This document shows positions 1-9,260 of a DNA stretch of 64,000 bases, in pieces. Both the position numbers and the translations under genes were made by a program. Below the pieces are notes generated by a model that saw only the letters and a list, made by a program, of their open reading frames with translations, was not told the DNA's origin and made no database searches. The DNA comes from Streptomyces sp. S.PB5 (lineage in GTDB: Bacteria; Actinomycetota; Actinomycetes; Streptomycetales; Streptomycetaceae): the NCBI RefSeq assembly GCF_030403745.1, contig NZ_JAQMWP010000012.1, forward strand, positions 242,468 through 306,467, written 5' to 3'. Position 1 is the first letter of the stretch. The number at the start of each line of letters is the position of its first letter.

Positions 1-1386
1 GCGGCTACCGTGGCCCTCGCACTCGGTGGCCTGTACGCGTCGGGTGTCGGCTTCATCGGCAGCCTCGGTGCGGCCGCCGGTCTCACCGTGGTGGTCGCCG
101 CCGTCGCCGCCCTCACCCTGGCCCCCGCCCTGCTGGGCATCGCCGGGCGCCGCATCGACCGCTGGCGGGTGCGTACCCCGGTGGACGAGCCGACCGGGAC
201 CGCCGACACCTGGCACCGCTGGGCCGGCACCGTCGGCCGTCGCCCCTGGCTCTTCCTGGCCGTCGGCATCGTCATGCTGGGCGTCCTGAGCATCCCCACC
301 GCCTCGATGCGGCTCGGCCACATCGACCACGGCGCCGACCCCACCGACTACACCGACCGCCGCGCCTACGACCTGATCTCCGACGGCTTCGGCCCCGGCA
401 CCAACGGCCAGTTCACCGTCGTCGCCGACGTCGGCGGACAGCGGAACGACATCGAGGAACTCACCGCCTCGCTGCACGACGCGCTGGCGGCGACCCCCGG
501 CGTCGCCCACGCGTCCACCCCCATCGCGACCGACGACCAGGCCCTGCTCGTCGCCACCGTCACTCCCGACACCGGCCCCGAGGAGCAGGCCACCTCCGAT
601 CTCCTGCACCGACTGGAGGACGACACGCTGCCCGACGCCCTGGCAGGCACGGGCGCCCACGGCCATGTCACCGGCGTCACGGCCGCCCAGCTCACCTTCC
701 GCGACGTCGTGGCGGACCGGCTACCGGTCATCATCGCGGTCGTGGTCGCAGCGGCCTTCCTCCTGCTGCTGACCGTCTTCCGCAGCCTCCTCGTCGCGCT
801 CAAGGCCGCCCTGCTCAACCTGCTGTCCATCGGTGCCGCCTACGGAGTCGTCGTCGCGGTCTTCCAATGGGGCTGGGGCGGCTCGCTGCTCGGCGTCGAC
901 GAACCCGTACCCGTCGAGTCGTACGTCCCGATGATGATGTTCGCCATCGTCTTCGGCCTGTCCATGGACTACGAGGTCTTCCTCCTCTCCCGCATCCGCG
1001 AGTCCTGGCTGCACACGAAGGACAACCACCTCAGCGTCGCCACCGGCCTGGCCGGCACCGCCCGCGTCATCACCTGCGCCGCCCTGATCATGACCAGCGT
1101 CTTCCTGGCCTTCCTGCTCTCCACCAATGTGGTGATCAAGATGCTGGCCCTCGGACTGGGCGTCAGCGTCGTCATCGACGCCACCGTCGTCCGGCTCGTC
1201 CTGGTGCCCGCCACCATGTACCTGCTGGGCCGGGGCAACTGGTGGCTGCCGCCCTGGCTGGACCGCCTGCTGCCCCGCCTGGACCCGGAAGGACCGGCGC
1301 CTACCGCACCCGATGCGCAGGACACTTCCGGCCGTGGACGTCCGGAATCCGCAGAGGCCCCGGCCGCAACGGGGGAGCAGCGGTGA
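1..1386 (+). CDS. MMPL/RND-family exporter, C-terminal part (5' end outside window)
   Basis: The reading frame is open to the left edge, so this is the last ~460 residues of a larger inner-membrane transporter. The visible part has hydrophobic helices at the start, a periplasmic loop (about residues 95-230), then five or so membrane segments. The segment containing GLSMDYEVFLLSRI is characteristic of MMPL proteins, which export lipids or hydrophobic compounds using proton flux. The C-terminal tail is Pro/Ala-rich. The TGA stop overlaps the GTG of the next gene, so the two are probably co-translated. The substrate cannot be told from the sequence. Confidence 0.9.
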   Translation, partial: AATVALALGGLYASGVGFIGSLGAAAGLTVVVAAVAALTLAPALLGIAGRRIDRWRVRTPVDEPTGTADTWHRWAGTVGRRPWLFLAVGIVMLGVLSIPTASMRLGHIDHGADPTDYTDRRAYDLISDGFGPGTNGQFTVVADVGGQRNDIEELTASLHDALAATPGVAHASTPIATDDQALLVATVTPDTGPEEQATSDLLHRLEDDTLPDALAGTGAHGHVTGVTAAQLTFRDVVADRLPVIIAVVVAAAFLLLLTVFRSLLVALKAALLNLLSIGAAYGVVVAVFQWGWGGSLLGVDEPVPVESYVPMMMFAIVFGLSMDYEVFLLSRIRESWLHTKDNHLSVATGLAGTARVITCAALIMTSVFLAFLLSTNVVIKMLALGLGVSVVIDATVVRLVLVPATMYLLGRGNWWLPPWLDRLLPRLDPEGPAPTAPDAQDTSGRGRPESAEAPAATGEQR

Positions 1387-2105
1387 AACGGTACGTGTTC
1401 GACATGTTCCGGCGATATCGCATCGCGTCGATCACCGCCGTCGTCCTCGTCGCCCTGCTGCTGATCGTCACCGCCGCCGAACTCACCGCCCGCGGCCTGC
1501 TGGAGGGCCGCCTCGCCGCCACGGTCGACCGGAAACTCGGTCAGGGCAGCGAGGTCGACATCGACGGCGGGCCGGCCCTCCTCGACCTGTTCGAACGCCA
1601 TCTGGACGCCGTCACCGTCAGCAGCGACCACGCCACCGTCGGTCGTGTCCCCGACGTGTCCGTCCACGCCCGCCTGGACGACATACGCCTGACCGGCGAC
1701 CGCTCGGGCACCGTGGCCCGTACCCATGCCGAGGTCGAGGTGCCCGCCGCCTCCCTGCAGAGCCTGGCGACCGCGCCCAACGGACGGCTTCCGGTCTCCG
1801 GTGTCCGTCTCGACGCCCAGGCCGACACCCTCACCCTCGTCCTCGGCCAGGGCGGCCTCGGAGAGGCAACCCTCAAGCCCGAACTGCGCAACGGACACCT
1901 GAGCCTGCGCCTCGAAGACGCCGAGATCCTCGGCAAGCCGGCACCCGCCGCGCTCGTCGACCGGATCCAGAAGAACCTGGCCGACCGGACGGACACCGCC
2001 TACCCCCTGGGCCTTGAGGCCACCTCGGTCGACGTCACCGAGACCGGGCTCGATGTCACCCTCGCGGGAGGGCCGAGCCGGTTCCCGTCGCGAAACGGCG
2101 TCTGA
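1383..2105 (+). CDS. DUF2993/LmeA-like membrane-anchored protein
   Basis: This is a 240-residue protein starting at GTG 1383, 4 bp inside the end of the MMPL exporter gene. It has a short basic N-terminus and one membrane helix (about residues 14-32), followed by an extracytoplasmic domain with the DUF2993 pattern (lipid-binding, LmeA-type). Members of this family sit in the envelope and some support lipoglycan maturation. The coupling to an MMPL exporter suggests a periplasmic or lipid-handling partner. The function is an inference. Confidence 0.75.
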   Translation: MKRYVFDMFRRYRIASITAVVLVALLLIVTAAELTARGLLEGRLAATVDRKLGQGSEVDIDGGPALLDLFERHLDAVTVSSDHATVGRVPDVSVHARLDDIRLTGDRSGTVARTHAEVEVPAASLQSLATAPNGRLPVSGVRLDAQADTLTLVLGQGGLGEATLKPELRNGHLSLRLEDAEILGKPAPAALVDRIQKNLADRTDTAYPLGLEATSVDVTETGLDVTLAGGPSRFPSRNGV

Positions 2106-2121
2106 GCGGGGCGCACACGAG

Positions 2122-2155
2122 AGCGGCGTGCCGGTCGCACGACCGGCACGCCGCT
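2122..2155. terminator. Perfect inverted repeat after the MMPL operon
   Basis: The arm AGCGGCGTGCCGGTCG is followed by CA and its exact complement, giving 16-bp arms (about a 13-bp stem with an 8-nt loop). It starts 17 bp after the stop of the DUF2993 gene. There is no T-run, as is usual for terminators in high-GC actinobacteria. Confidence 0.7.
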
Positions 2156-2400
2156 GCCGTCGCCGACTTGGCCAACGCCCATGCCCGCCCGGGCATCTCG
2201 CAGACGTGGGGCGAGGCCACCGCCGCCGCGGCGGCACCCACATGGACACCTGCCTCGACAAGCTGCTCGCCGAGACATCCGTGCGGTACAGCAAGCCGGT
2301 CGGCAGCGCCGAATCGTCGTGGCTTGTCGATGTAACGACAAAACTGACCCTCGCCGATAGGCTCGGCAAATCTGTCACTGACAAGCCCATGGGGGGTCTC

Positions 2401-3690
2401 GTGACGCAACGTCAGCTCGCAGGATCATTCAGAGGGTTACGCCGTATCGCGGTCCTCACCGTACTTGCCCTGACCGTCCCAGCGACGGCCACCACCGCCG
2501 AGGCACGCAGCGGCGCAGAGGCCGCCCCGGGCAATCCCGTCACCGCCTGGAACATCCACGCCCAGAGCGCCATCTACGACACCGCCAAGCAGTCGCCGAC
2601 CGCCGGCACCCGCAGCTTCGCCATCGTGCAGGGCGCCGTGTACGACGCGGTCAACGCCGTCGCCGGCCGCCCGTACGACCCCCTGGTCAGCGCGCCCCGA
2701 AGCCGTCCCGGGGACTCCACCGCCGCGGCGGTGGCCGCGGCCGCCCACGACACGCTGCTGTGGCTCTTCCCCGGGCAGGCCGAGTCGCTGAACGCCCGGT
2801 ACGACGAGGCGCTGGCCGCGATCCCCGACGGCCGCGCCGAGGACGGCGGGGTAGCCGTCGGCAGGGCCGCCGCCGCGGCGATGACCGAGAGCCGCCGTGA
2901 CGACGGCTTCGACCCCACCGCGCCGTGGACCGTCGGCACCGAGCCGGGCGAATACCGGCCCACCCCGCCCGGCTACGTCAACGCCGGCGCCTGGGTGCCG
3001 AACCTGAAGCCGTTCGTCGTCCCCGACGCCGGCACCTACCGGGTCAAGCCCCCGCCGGCCCTGACCAGCGCCGCCTGGGCCCGCGCCCTGAACGAGGTCA
3101 AGAGCCTCGGCGCGGCCACCAGCACCGTCCGCACCCAGAACCAGACGGAGGCGGCGATCTGGTGGGACGACCCCCAGATGGTCGAATGGTCGATCACCCG
3201 GCAACTCGCCGGCGCGCACCACCTCAGCAGCCTCCGGACGGCCCGGCTGCTCGCCATGGTGTACGTGGCCTCCGCCGACACCCTGATCGCCTGCTACAAG
3301 GCCAAGGTGCACTGGAGTTTCTGGCGCCCGGTGACGGCCATCGCGCTCGCCGACACCGACGGCAACGCGGCCACCGATCCCGACCCGGACTGGACACCGC
3401 TGCGGGTCACCGCCCCGTCGCCGGAGTACCCGTCGGGCCACGCCTGCTTCACCACGGCGGTCATGACGGCCCTGGGGACCTTCTTCGGCCGTGACCACCT
3501 CACGTTCGCCGCGTACAGCCCCGCCTCCGGAACAACCCGCCACTACGACAGCCTTCAGGCGGCGACAGCCGAACTCCTGGAGGCGCGGATCTGGGCCGGC
3601 GTGCATTACCGCTTCGCCTCCGAACACGGGTACCGGCTCGGGCTGGCGGTCACCCATGACGTCCTGAACCGCGCCTTCCAGCGACGCTGA
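2401..3690 (+). CDS. Secreted vanadium-dependent haloperoxidase/PAP2-like protein
   Basis: Starts at GTG 2401 with GGGGGG about 5 nt upstream; an in-frame ATG at 2389 is a less likely start. The N-terminus is a signal peptide (basic stretch, hydrophobic core, then TATTAEARSG). The C-terminal half has the three phosphate/vanadate-binding motifs of the haloperoxidase/PAP2 fold: KVHWSFWRP (K-x6-RP), PSGH, and RIWAGVHYRF (R-x5-H). Streptomyces have many such secreted homologues; some are phosphatases rather than haloperoxidases, and the sequence does not decide between them. It converges on the importer operon with a relic in between. Confidence 0.85.
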   Translation: MTQRQLAGSFRGLRRIAVLTVLALTVPATATTAEARSGAEAAPGNPVTAWNIHAQSAIYDTAKQSPTAGTRSFAIVQGAVYDAVNAVAGRPYDPLVSAPRSRPGDSTAAAVAAAAHDTLLWLFPGQAESLNARYDEALAAIPDGRAEDGGVAVGRAAAAAMTESRRDDGFDPTAPWTVGTEPGEYRPTPPGYVNAGAWVPNLKPFVVPDAGTYRVKPPPALTSAAWARALNEVKSLGAATSTVRTQNQTEAAIWWDDPQMVEWSITRQLAGAHHLSSLRTARLLAMVYVASADTLIACYKAKVHWSFWRPVTAIALADTDGNAATDPDPDWTPLRVTAPSPEYPSGHACFTTAVMTALGTFFGRDHLTFAAYSPASGTTRHYDSLQAATAELLEARIWAGVHYRFASEHGYRLGLAVTHDVLNRAFQRR

Positions 3691-3779
3691 CGCGGCCGTC
3701 CCTTCGAGACCGGTCAGGACCAGCGATGGCCGGTTCCGCGAAGTGCGGCGTCGCGGGGGAGGGGTTGTGGTGATCGCCT

Positions 3780-3890
3780 GACGCTGGGCGTGGTCAGGGC
3801 CCCCTCCGTGTTCGGGATCGGTCGGACGTCGTCTCCCTCGAACAGGGCTGTAGCCGAGTTCGTCGGGCCGAAGTCGGTGCCCACCACGGA
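3780..3890 (-). pseudogene. Hsp70/DnaK N-terminal relic
   Basis: In the 536-bp gap between the haloperoxidase and importer genes, the minus strand reads VVGTDFGPTNSATALFEG followed by a segment ending IPNTEGALTTPSV. This matches the first ~37 residues of Hsp70/DnaK ATPase domains (phosphate-1 loop GIDLGTTNS, then PNAEG..TTPSV). No start codon in context and no further Hsp70 sequence was seen. It is a truncated remnant; the rest of 3691-4226 shows no gene. Confidence 0.6.
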
Positions 3891-4226
3891 CCCGTGGCCA
3901 GGGCTCGGGGCAGGCGGGCACTGTCTGGCGGCCGGGCGGCCTGGGCGAGCTGTGGGTGTCTCGCCCAGGCCGCGTGTGTGCCACAACTTCCTGGCCCTGC
4001 CTGCCACGTGGCGATCCGTATCGCCGATCAGGATCAGGAGTGAAGCGCGGGCGGCGCCCCGGGTCGACCCGGAGACCGTGAAGGGCGGTGGAACGGGAGG
4101 GGACGGTGAGAGCGGAGACGGCCGACGGATGACGGCTCCGCGCCGGTCCCGCCGGCGTCCTGGCCCTCGTACCGGCCGACCGCCGCCGGGAACCACCGCC
4201 CGAGTCGCCTCTGCCTGATTCCGGGC

Positions 4227-5246
4227 CTACAAGCGGACCGTATGGCGCACCGGGAAGACGGCGAAGCCCGTGCGGTGCGCCAGCGTCCCCCACAGCCCCC
4301 GCGGCAGGTACAGCGAGACCACGATGGCCGCCGCGCCGACCACGATCAGGTACCAGACGCCGCTCTGCGCGAAGTACTTGTCGAGGAGGAAGTACGCGAT
4401 CGCGCCGATGACCGGGCCCTCGATCGTGCCGATGCCGCCGATGATCACCATGAAGACCATCAGGGCCGAGTACTGCACCCCGAAGATCTGCGTCGGAGAC
4501 GCCACCCCGAGGCTGTTGACGCAGATCACCGCACCGGCGGCGGCACATCCGGCGGCCGCGGTGACATAGATGATCCGCTTGCCCCGCGTGACGTTCACAC
4601 CGAGGGAACCGGCGGCGGTGTCGTCGTCCCGGATGGCCTGGAGGCTCAGGCCGAGTCGGCTGCGCAGGACGGCGTAGGTGCCGAGCACGGCCGCGGCCAT
4701 GACGGCGAGCGCCAGCCAGTAGGTGAAGGCGCGCCGCAGCACCGGATCGGCGGTGACGTCCGAGAGGGTGCGTCCGCTCGCCGCTCCCAGGGAGTCGAAG
4801 CGGACCACGATCAGGCGGACGACCTCGGCGATCACCCAGGTGCCGACGGCGAAGTAGCCGCCGCGCAGCCGGAAGGCGAGGTACGACACCGGCCAGGCGA
4901 GCAGCGCCACCACGGCGGAGACGACAAGCGTGCCCGCGTAGACGTTCACGCCGTGGTCGTTGACGACGAACAGCAGGTAGGCGCCCAGGCCGATGAACGC
5001 CTGCTGACCCATCGACATCATGCCGGCGTACCCCGCGAGCAGGTTCCACATGGAGGCGAGGGCCACCAGATAGCAGAGCTTGACCAGTTGGGCCGTGACG
5101 CCCGATTCGACGAGGTAGGGGAGGGCCGCCATCGTCAGGAGGACGACGGCTGTTCCTGCCAGGCCGAGGGCGGTGGCGCGGCCACCCCGGTGGACGGCCG
5201 GCAGCGCGGTCGTCGTCTCGGCGGTGGGGGCTGTCTGGACGGTCAT
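4227..5246 (-). CDS. livM: ABC importer permease, LivM type
   Basis: This is a 339-residue inner-membrane permease with about nine hydrophobic helices, of the branched-chain amino acid/urea/amide importer family. The segment ALASMWNLLAGYAGMMSMGQ, and GIGTIEGPVIGA near the end, are typical LivM signatures. ATG 5246 is chosen because its ATGA overlaps the end of the upstream permease gene, as expected for a coupled operon. It is the last gene of the SBP-livG-livF-livH-livM operon. The neighbouring catabolic genes suggest a substrate such as an amide, nitrile or 2-hydroxyacid, which is inference. Confidence 0.92.
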   Translation of the reverse strand: MTVQTAPTAETTTALPAVHRGGRATALGLAGTAVVLLTMAALPYLVESGVTAQLVKLCYLVALASMWNLLAGYAGMMSMGQQAFIGLGAYLLFVVNDHGVNVYAGTLVVSAVVALLAWPVSYLAFRLRGGYFAVGTWVIAEVVRLIVVRFDSLGAASGRTLSDVTADPVLRRAFTYWLALAVMAAAVLGTYAVLRSRLGLSLQAIRDDDTAAGSLGVNVTRGKRIIYVTAAAGCAAAGAVICVNSLGVASPTQIFGVQYSALMVFMVIIGGIGTIEGPVIGAIAYFLLDKYFAQSGVWYLIVVGAAAIVVSLYLPRGLWGTLAHRTGFAVFPVRHTVRL

Positions 5247-6115
5247 GCGGGAACGCTCCTGCCGAACAGGCCCTGCGGGCGGAGCACCAGGACCAGGAGG
5301 AAGACCACGTGCCCCGCGAGCAGGGGGAGGTCCGGGGAGATCTGGGCGCCGACGGACTGGGCCACACCGAGCACCACACCGCCGGCGAGCGTGCCCCACA
5401 GCGAGCCGAGACCGCCGATGATGACCGTCTCGAAGGCGAACAGGACGGTGAGCTGACCCTCGAAGGGGGTGACTCCGCCCTGCCGCATCGTGTACAGGAC
5501 ACCGGCCAGGGCCACCGTCGCGAAGGCGATGACCGAGGTCAGGGCGTACACGCGGCGGTTGTCGACGCCCATCAGACGGACCACCGCGCGGTCGTCGGAC
5601 GTGGCCCGGACGATACGGCCGGGCTGGGTGCGGTACAGGAAGAGGTGGAGGGAGGAGAGGACCGCGACCGCCGCCGCGACCGTGATCAGGGGGAACCAGC
5701 CGATGGCCAGGCCGCCGCCGAGGTCGATGCTCGCGGTGCCGAGCGAGCCGATGGGCAGGGGCTGCGCGTCGCTGCTGAACACCTGGACCAGGACGTTCGG
5801 GATGATGACCGAGATGCCGAACGTGACCAGCATCGGGGCGAGTTCGCCGAGGCCCATCGCCCGGTCCAGCATGGAGCGTTGGACCAGGTAGCCGAGTGCG
5901 CCCACCGCGACCATCGACACGACGACGGTGACGGGGACCGGGACGCCGTAGTGCGCCGCGGTCACCGAGGCCACGTATCCGCCGAGGATCATCAGGTCCC
6001 CGTGGGCGAGGTTGGCGATCCGCATCACGCCGAAGACGAGGGACAGACCCGCGGCGGCCATGGCGAAGATGCCGCCGAGCAGGACGCCCTGCAGGATTGC
6101 GTTGAGCCAGGTCAT
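5243..6115 (-). CDS. livH: ABC importer permease, LivH type
   Basis: This 290-residue membrane protein has the LivH-type N-terminus (LNAILQGVLLGGIFAMAAAG, then GLSLVFGVMRIANLAHGD) and about eight helices. It forms the permease dimer with the downstream LivM protein. It starts at ATG 6115, overlapping the ATPase gene upstream by 4 bp. Both permeases are of normal length, so the transporter looks intact. Confidence 0.92.
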   Translation of the reverse strand: MTWLNAILQGVLLGGIFAMAAAGLSLVFGVMRIANLAHGDLMILGGYVASVTAAHYGVPVPVTVVVSMVAVGALGYLVQRSMLDRAMGLGELAPMLVTFGISVIIPNVLVQVFSSDAQPLPIGSLGTASIDLGGGLAIGWFPLITVAAAVAVLSSLHLFLYRTQPGRIVRATSDDRAVVRLMGVDNRRVYALTSVIAFATVALAGVLYTMRQGGVTPFEGQLTVLFAFETVIIGGLGSLWGTLAGGVVLGVAQSVGAQISPDLPLLAGHVVFLLVLVLRPQGLFGRSVPA

Positions 6116-6840
6116 GGGGTCTTCACCTCCGGGAAGGCACCGGTGCCGAAGTACGCGGCGGTCACCTGGTCGCGGGTGAGTCCGGCCGCCGTGCCGGTCA
6201 GCACGATCCGGCCCTCCAGGACACACGCGATGCGGTCCGCCACGGCGAACGTGCGGTTCAGGTCCTGTTCGACCAGGATCACGGTCGCGCCCTCGGCACG
6301 GATGTCGGGCAGCGCCGTGTAGAGCTGGTCCACGACGAGCGGGGCCAGGCCCAGGGAGACCTCGTCGAGGAGCAACAGCCGCGGATTGCCCATCAGAGCG
6401 CGGCCGATGGCGACGGCCTGCTGCTCACCGCCGGAGAGCCGGGCCGCCTTGCGGGTACGCCGGTCGGCGACGAGCGGCATCGCCTCGTACACCTTGGCCA
6501 GGTTCCAGGGCCCCTTGCGCCCGGTGGCGGCGCCCACCTGGAGGTTCTCCTCGACGGTGAGCGACGGGAAGAGCCGGCGGCCCTCCGGGACCAGGCAGAC
6601 GCCCTTGCGGGCCCGGCGGATGTCCGGCTCGGCGGTGACGTCCTCACCGGCCAGGCCGATGGTGCCGCGGAAGGGCTTCAGGGCTCCCGCGATGGTTTTC
6701 AACAGGGTGGATTTTCCCGCGCCGTTGGCGCCGACGAGGGCGAGCAGCTCACCCTCGGCCACCTCGAGGTCGATGCCGAACAAGGCCTGGAAGTCGCCGT
6801 ATCCGGCATCGACGGAATCGACTCGCAGAAGCGCGCTCAT
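6112..6840 (-). CDS. livF: ABC importer ATPase, LivF type
   Basis: This 242-residue ATPase carries Walker A GANGAGKST (about residues 36-44), the LivF landmark PEGRRLFPSLTVEENL, signature LSGGEQQ and Walker B LLLLDEVSLGL. It pairs with LivG as the energy-coupling heterodimer. ATG 6840 overlaps the stop of the upstream ATPase gene by 4 bp. All catalytic motifs are intact, in contrast to its partner. Confidence 0.93.
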   Translation of the reverse strand: MSALLRVDSVDAGYGDFQALFGIDLEVAEGELLALVGANGAGKSTLLKTIAGALKPFRGTIGLAGEDVTAEPDIRRARKGVCLVPEGRRLFPSLTVEENLQVGAATGRKGPWNLAKVYEAMPLVADRRTRKAARLSGGEQQAVAIGRALMGNPRLLLLDEVSLGLAPLVVDQLYTALPDIRAEGATVILVEQDLNRTFAVADRIACVLEGRIVLTGTAAGLTRDQVTAAYFGTGAFPEVKTP

Positions 6841-7565
6841 GCCGCCGTACCTCCCAGGTAGACCTCCGCGACCTCGTCGCTGGCCAGTACCTCGTGCGGG
6901 TCGCCGTCGACGCGGATCCGGCCGTAGGCGAGGCAGACCAGCCGGTCGACGACCTGGACCAGTGCCTTGACGACGTGCTCGATCCACAGGATCGTCACGC
7001 CGGACTCCTTCAAGGTCAGCACGGTGGCGACGAGTTCCTCCGCCTCGGCTTCGGTGAGGCCGCCCGCGATCTCGTCGAGGAGGAGCAGCTCGGGGCCGGT
7101 GGCCAGCGCCCGTGCCAGCTCCAGCCGTTTGCGGCCGAGGAGCGGCAGGGAGCCGGCGGGCTTGTTGGCGAGGTGGAGCAGCCCGGCGGTCTCCAGCGCG
7201 CGCAGGGCCTGCTCGCGGGCGGGGCCGCCCCGCAACCGGGCTCCGCGCTCGGCGCCGACCAGGGCGTTCTCGAACACGGTCAGGTCGCCGAAGGGGCGCG
7301 GTATCTGGAAGGAGCGGCCGACGCCGAGCCGACATCGCTGCGCCGCGGAGGTGCGGGTGACATCGCGGCCCGCGAGCCGCACGCAGCCGGCACTCGCGCG
7401 CTCGACGCCCGAGATCGCGCTGAGCAGTGTGGACTTGCCTGCGCCGTTCGGGCCGACGATGCCGACGGCCTGCCCGCGGGGGACGGTCAGCTCGACGTCC
7501 TCCAGGACCCGCAACTCACCGAAGCGCACGGCGAGATGGTCCACTTCGAGCAGGGGAGCGGTCAC
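6837..7565 (-). CDS. livG: ABC importer ATPase, LivG type
   Basis: This 242-residue ATPase starts at GTG 7565, overlapping the substrate-binding protein gene by 4 bp. Walker A is GPNGAGKST, Walker B LLLLDEIAGGL and the H-loop WIEHVV. The LivG landmark VGRSFQIPRPFGDLTVFEN is present. The ABC signature is divergent: where LSYGQ(Q)RRLE is expected, it reads LPLLGRKRLE, so the canonical SGGQ-type loop is lost on this subunit. The pair may therefore have one degenerate ATP site. Confidence 0.9.
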   Translation of the reverse strand: MTAPLLEVDHLAVRFGELRVLEDVELTVPRGQAVGIVGPNGAGKSTLLSAISGVERASAGCVRLAGRDVTRTSAAQRCRLGVGRSFQIPRPFGDLTVFENALVGAERGARLRGGPAREQALRALETAGLLHLANKPAGSLPLLGRKRLELARALATGPELLLLDEIAGGLTEAEAEELVATVLTLKESGVTILWIEHVVKALVQVVDRLVCLAYGRIRVDGDPHEVLASDEVAEVYLGGTAA

Positions 7566-8884
7566 AGCTGCGCCGCCTTGGCGTCGGGCTCGACCTGCGG
7601 CAGCAGGCTGTTGCTGATGACCTTCAGTTCGTACGCGTCACCGCTGCCCTTGATCCACTGGGTGCCGACCATGGGGATGGTGGCGACGTTCTTGACCGGG
7701 TTGGCCGGACCGCCGCCGGTCCAGGACAGGTGGCCGAGGACGGTGTCGAGGCTGGTCTTCGCGATCTGGGCGGCGACGGCCTCGCGGTCCTTGGGGTTCG
7801 TGTTCCGCAGGACGTGGCCTGCGACCTCGAACAGGGCGTGGTTGGGTCCGAGGCCCTGGTTCCACGTCCGGCCCTTCGCCAGCGGGGACTTCTCGTAGTC
7901 GTCGGCGAGCGCGGTGGCGGTCTGGCCGGTGATCGTGGAGGTGAACGGGAACTGCGGCACCCACCAGCTCGCCGTGCACAGCCCGTTGCCGAGGTTGTTC
8001 GGCAGGGAGGCCACCGACGACTCGAAGAGGATGGCCTTGGAGATGGTGGCGACCGTGGGCTTGAAGTTCTGCTGTGCGGCCTGCGTCCAGAACGTCGAGA
8101 AGTCGGGCGGCGAGGGCACGCCGGCGAGGATCTCGACGCCCTCCTTCTTGAACTTCGCGATGATGGAGGAGAAGTCCTTGGTGCCGGGCTCGTAGGAACC
8201 CGGGTCGACGAACGTGAAGCCCTTGGTCGAGGGCTGCGCGCGGTAACCGGTGGTCTTGTCCCGGAAGGCGTTGCCGTCGGAGTCGTTCGGCCACAGCACG
8301 CCGACCTTCTTGTTGGTGTCGTGCTGGCGCCACATGTCGCTCTCGACCCTGGCCAGGTGCTCGATGCCGTCGAAGAAGTGGAACGTGTACTTGAAGGTCT
8401 TCTTCGGCGTGCCGCCACGCCCGAAGAACCAGGCCTGCCAGGGCTCGATGGTCGAGACGCAGGGCACGCCCTCGCTCTCACACTTGGCCGCCACCGGGTG
8501 GATCGTGTCCGGCGTCGCGGTGACCAGGACCAGGTCGACCTGCTCCTGGGAGATCAGCTCGTCCGCGATGGTGGCCGCCTGCTGCGGGTCCGAGCCCGTG
8601 TCGCGGTCCAGGATCTTCACGTCGTACTTCTTGCCGTCGTAGGTGATCCCCTTGGCGAAGAAGGCACGCACCTGCTCGAGGATGTAGGCGTCGGACTCGG
8701 CGAAGGCCGCGTAGGCGCCGGTGCGCGGGCTGACGTAACCGATCTTGATGGTGTCGCCGGCCGAACTGCCCGAGCCCTTGAGGCCGGATGAACAGGCGGA
8801 GAGGATCGGGGCGGCCGCTACAGCGGAGACTCCGAGGCCTCTGAGGACGGTGCGGCGGGAGGGCTTGATCGCGGGGTGTTCCAT
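7562..8884 (-). CDS. Type I periplasmic-binding lipoprotein of the Liv-type importer
   Basis: This is a 440-residue extracytoplasmic receptor. The N-terminus SRRTVLRGLGVSAVAAAPIL followed by SAC looks like a twin-arginine lipoprotein signal with a lipobox Cys at about residue 31. The mature part begins with IKIGYVSPRTGAYAAF, typical of Peripla_BP_6 receptors for amino acids, amides or aromatic acids. It is the first gene of the importer operon, started at ATG 8884. The upstream 376-bp region contains a palindrome similar to those before the amidase and decarboxylase genes, tying uptake to that catabolic locus. Confidence 0.9.
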   Translation of the reverse strand: MEHPAIKPSRRTVLRGLGVSAVAAAPILSACSSGLKGSGSSAGDTIKIGYVSPRTGAYAAFAESDAYILEQVRAFFAKGITYDGKKYDVKILDRDTGSDPQQAATIADELISQEQVDLVLVTATPDTIHPVAAKCESEGVPCVSTIEPWQAWFFGRGGTPKKTFKYTFHFFDGIEHLARVESDMWRQHDTNKKVGVLWPNDSDGNAFRDKTTGYRAQPSTKGFTFVDPGSYEPGTKDFSSIIAKFKKEGVEILAGVPSPPDFSTFWTQAAQQNFKPTVATISKAILFESSVASLPNNLGNGLCTASWWVPQFPFTSTITGQTATALADDYEKSPLAKGRTWNQGLGPNHALFEVAGHVLRNTNPKDREAVAAQIAKTSLDTVLGHLSWTGGGPANPVKNVATIPMVGTQWIKGSGDAYELKVISNSLLPQVEPDAKAAQL

Positions 8885-8985
8885 GGCGGGCTCCGGAGGG
8901 CCTTGAGCCGCAGGTCGCGGGCTGCGGCGAGTGGAGGAAGTGGCCGCGAACGTAGGGCCGCCGTCCGTGCCTGGACAGGGCATGG

Positions 8986-9000
8986 ATTCGATATGAGAGA
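8986..9000. promoter_or_regulatory. Candidate IclR operator upstream of the importer operon
   Basis: On the minus strand the site reads TCTCTCATATCGAAT, matching 11 of the first 14 positions of TCTCGCATTGCGAAA upstream of the amidase gene. It lies about 100 nt upstream of the binding-protein start, in the 8885-9260 gap. It is the weakest of three copies. Confidence 0.45.
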
Positions 9001-9260
9001 CGGCGCAGCCGTCGGTGACCTAACGAAACATCAGCTGTACGCAGAGCGACGTGGAGGAGACGCGGCACGTTTGTAACGGGACGTGGGGGACTCCCGTGGC
9101 CGACGCGCGCACGAGTCAGGGGCGTCGCGCGGATCCGCTCGCGCCGGTCCCTGTCCGACTCGCCATGAGCCGGCAGGGGCGTGATCACTCGCCCCAGGCA
9201 GCTCCCGGCCGAAGTCGCTACGCCGACCGCGCGGTACCGTGCGCCCCGAGAGGGGATCTG

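Noticed and set aside
2437..5502. A 1,021-codon open frame on the minus strand.
   Set aside because: It runs antisense to the haloperoxidase gene and out of frame through livM. Its translation is Arg/Gly/Pro-rich without domains, a high-GC shadow.
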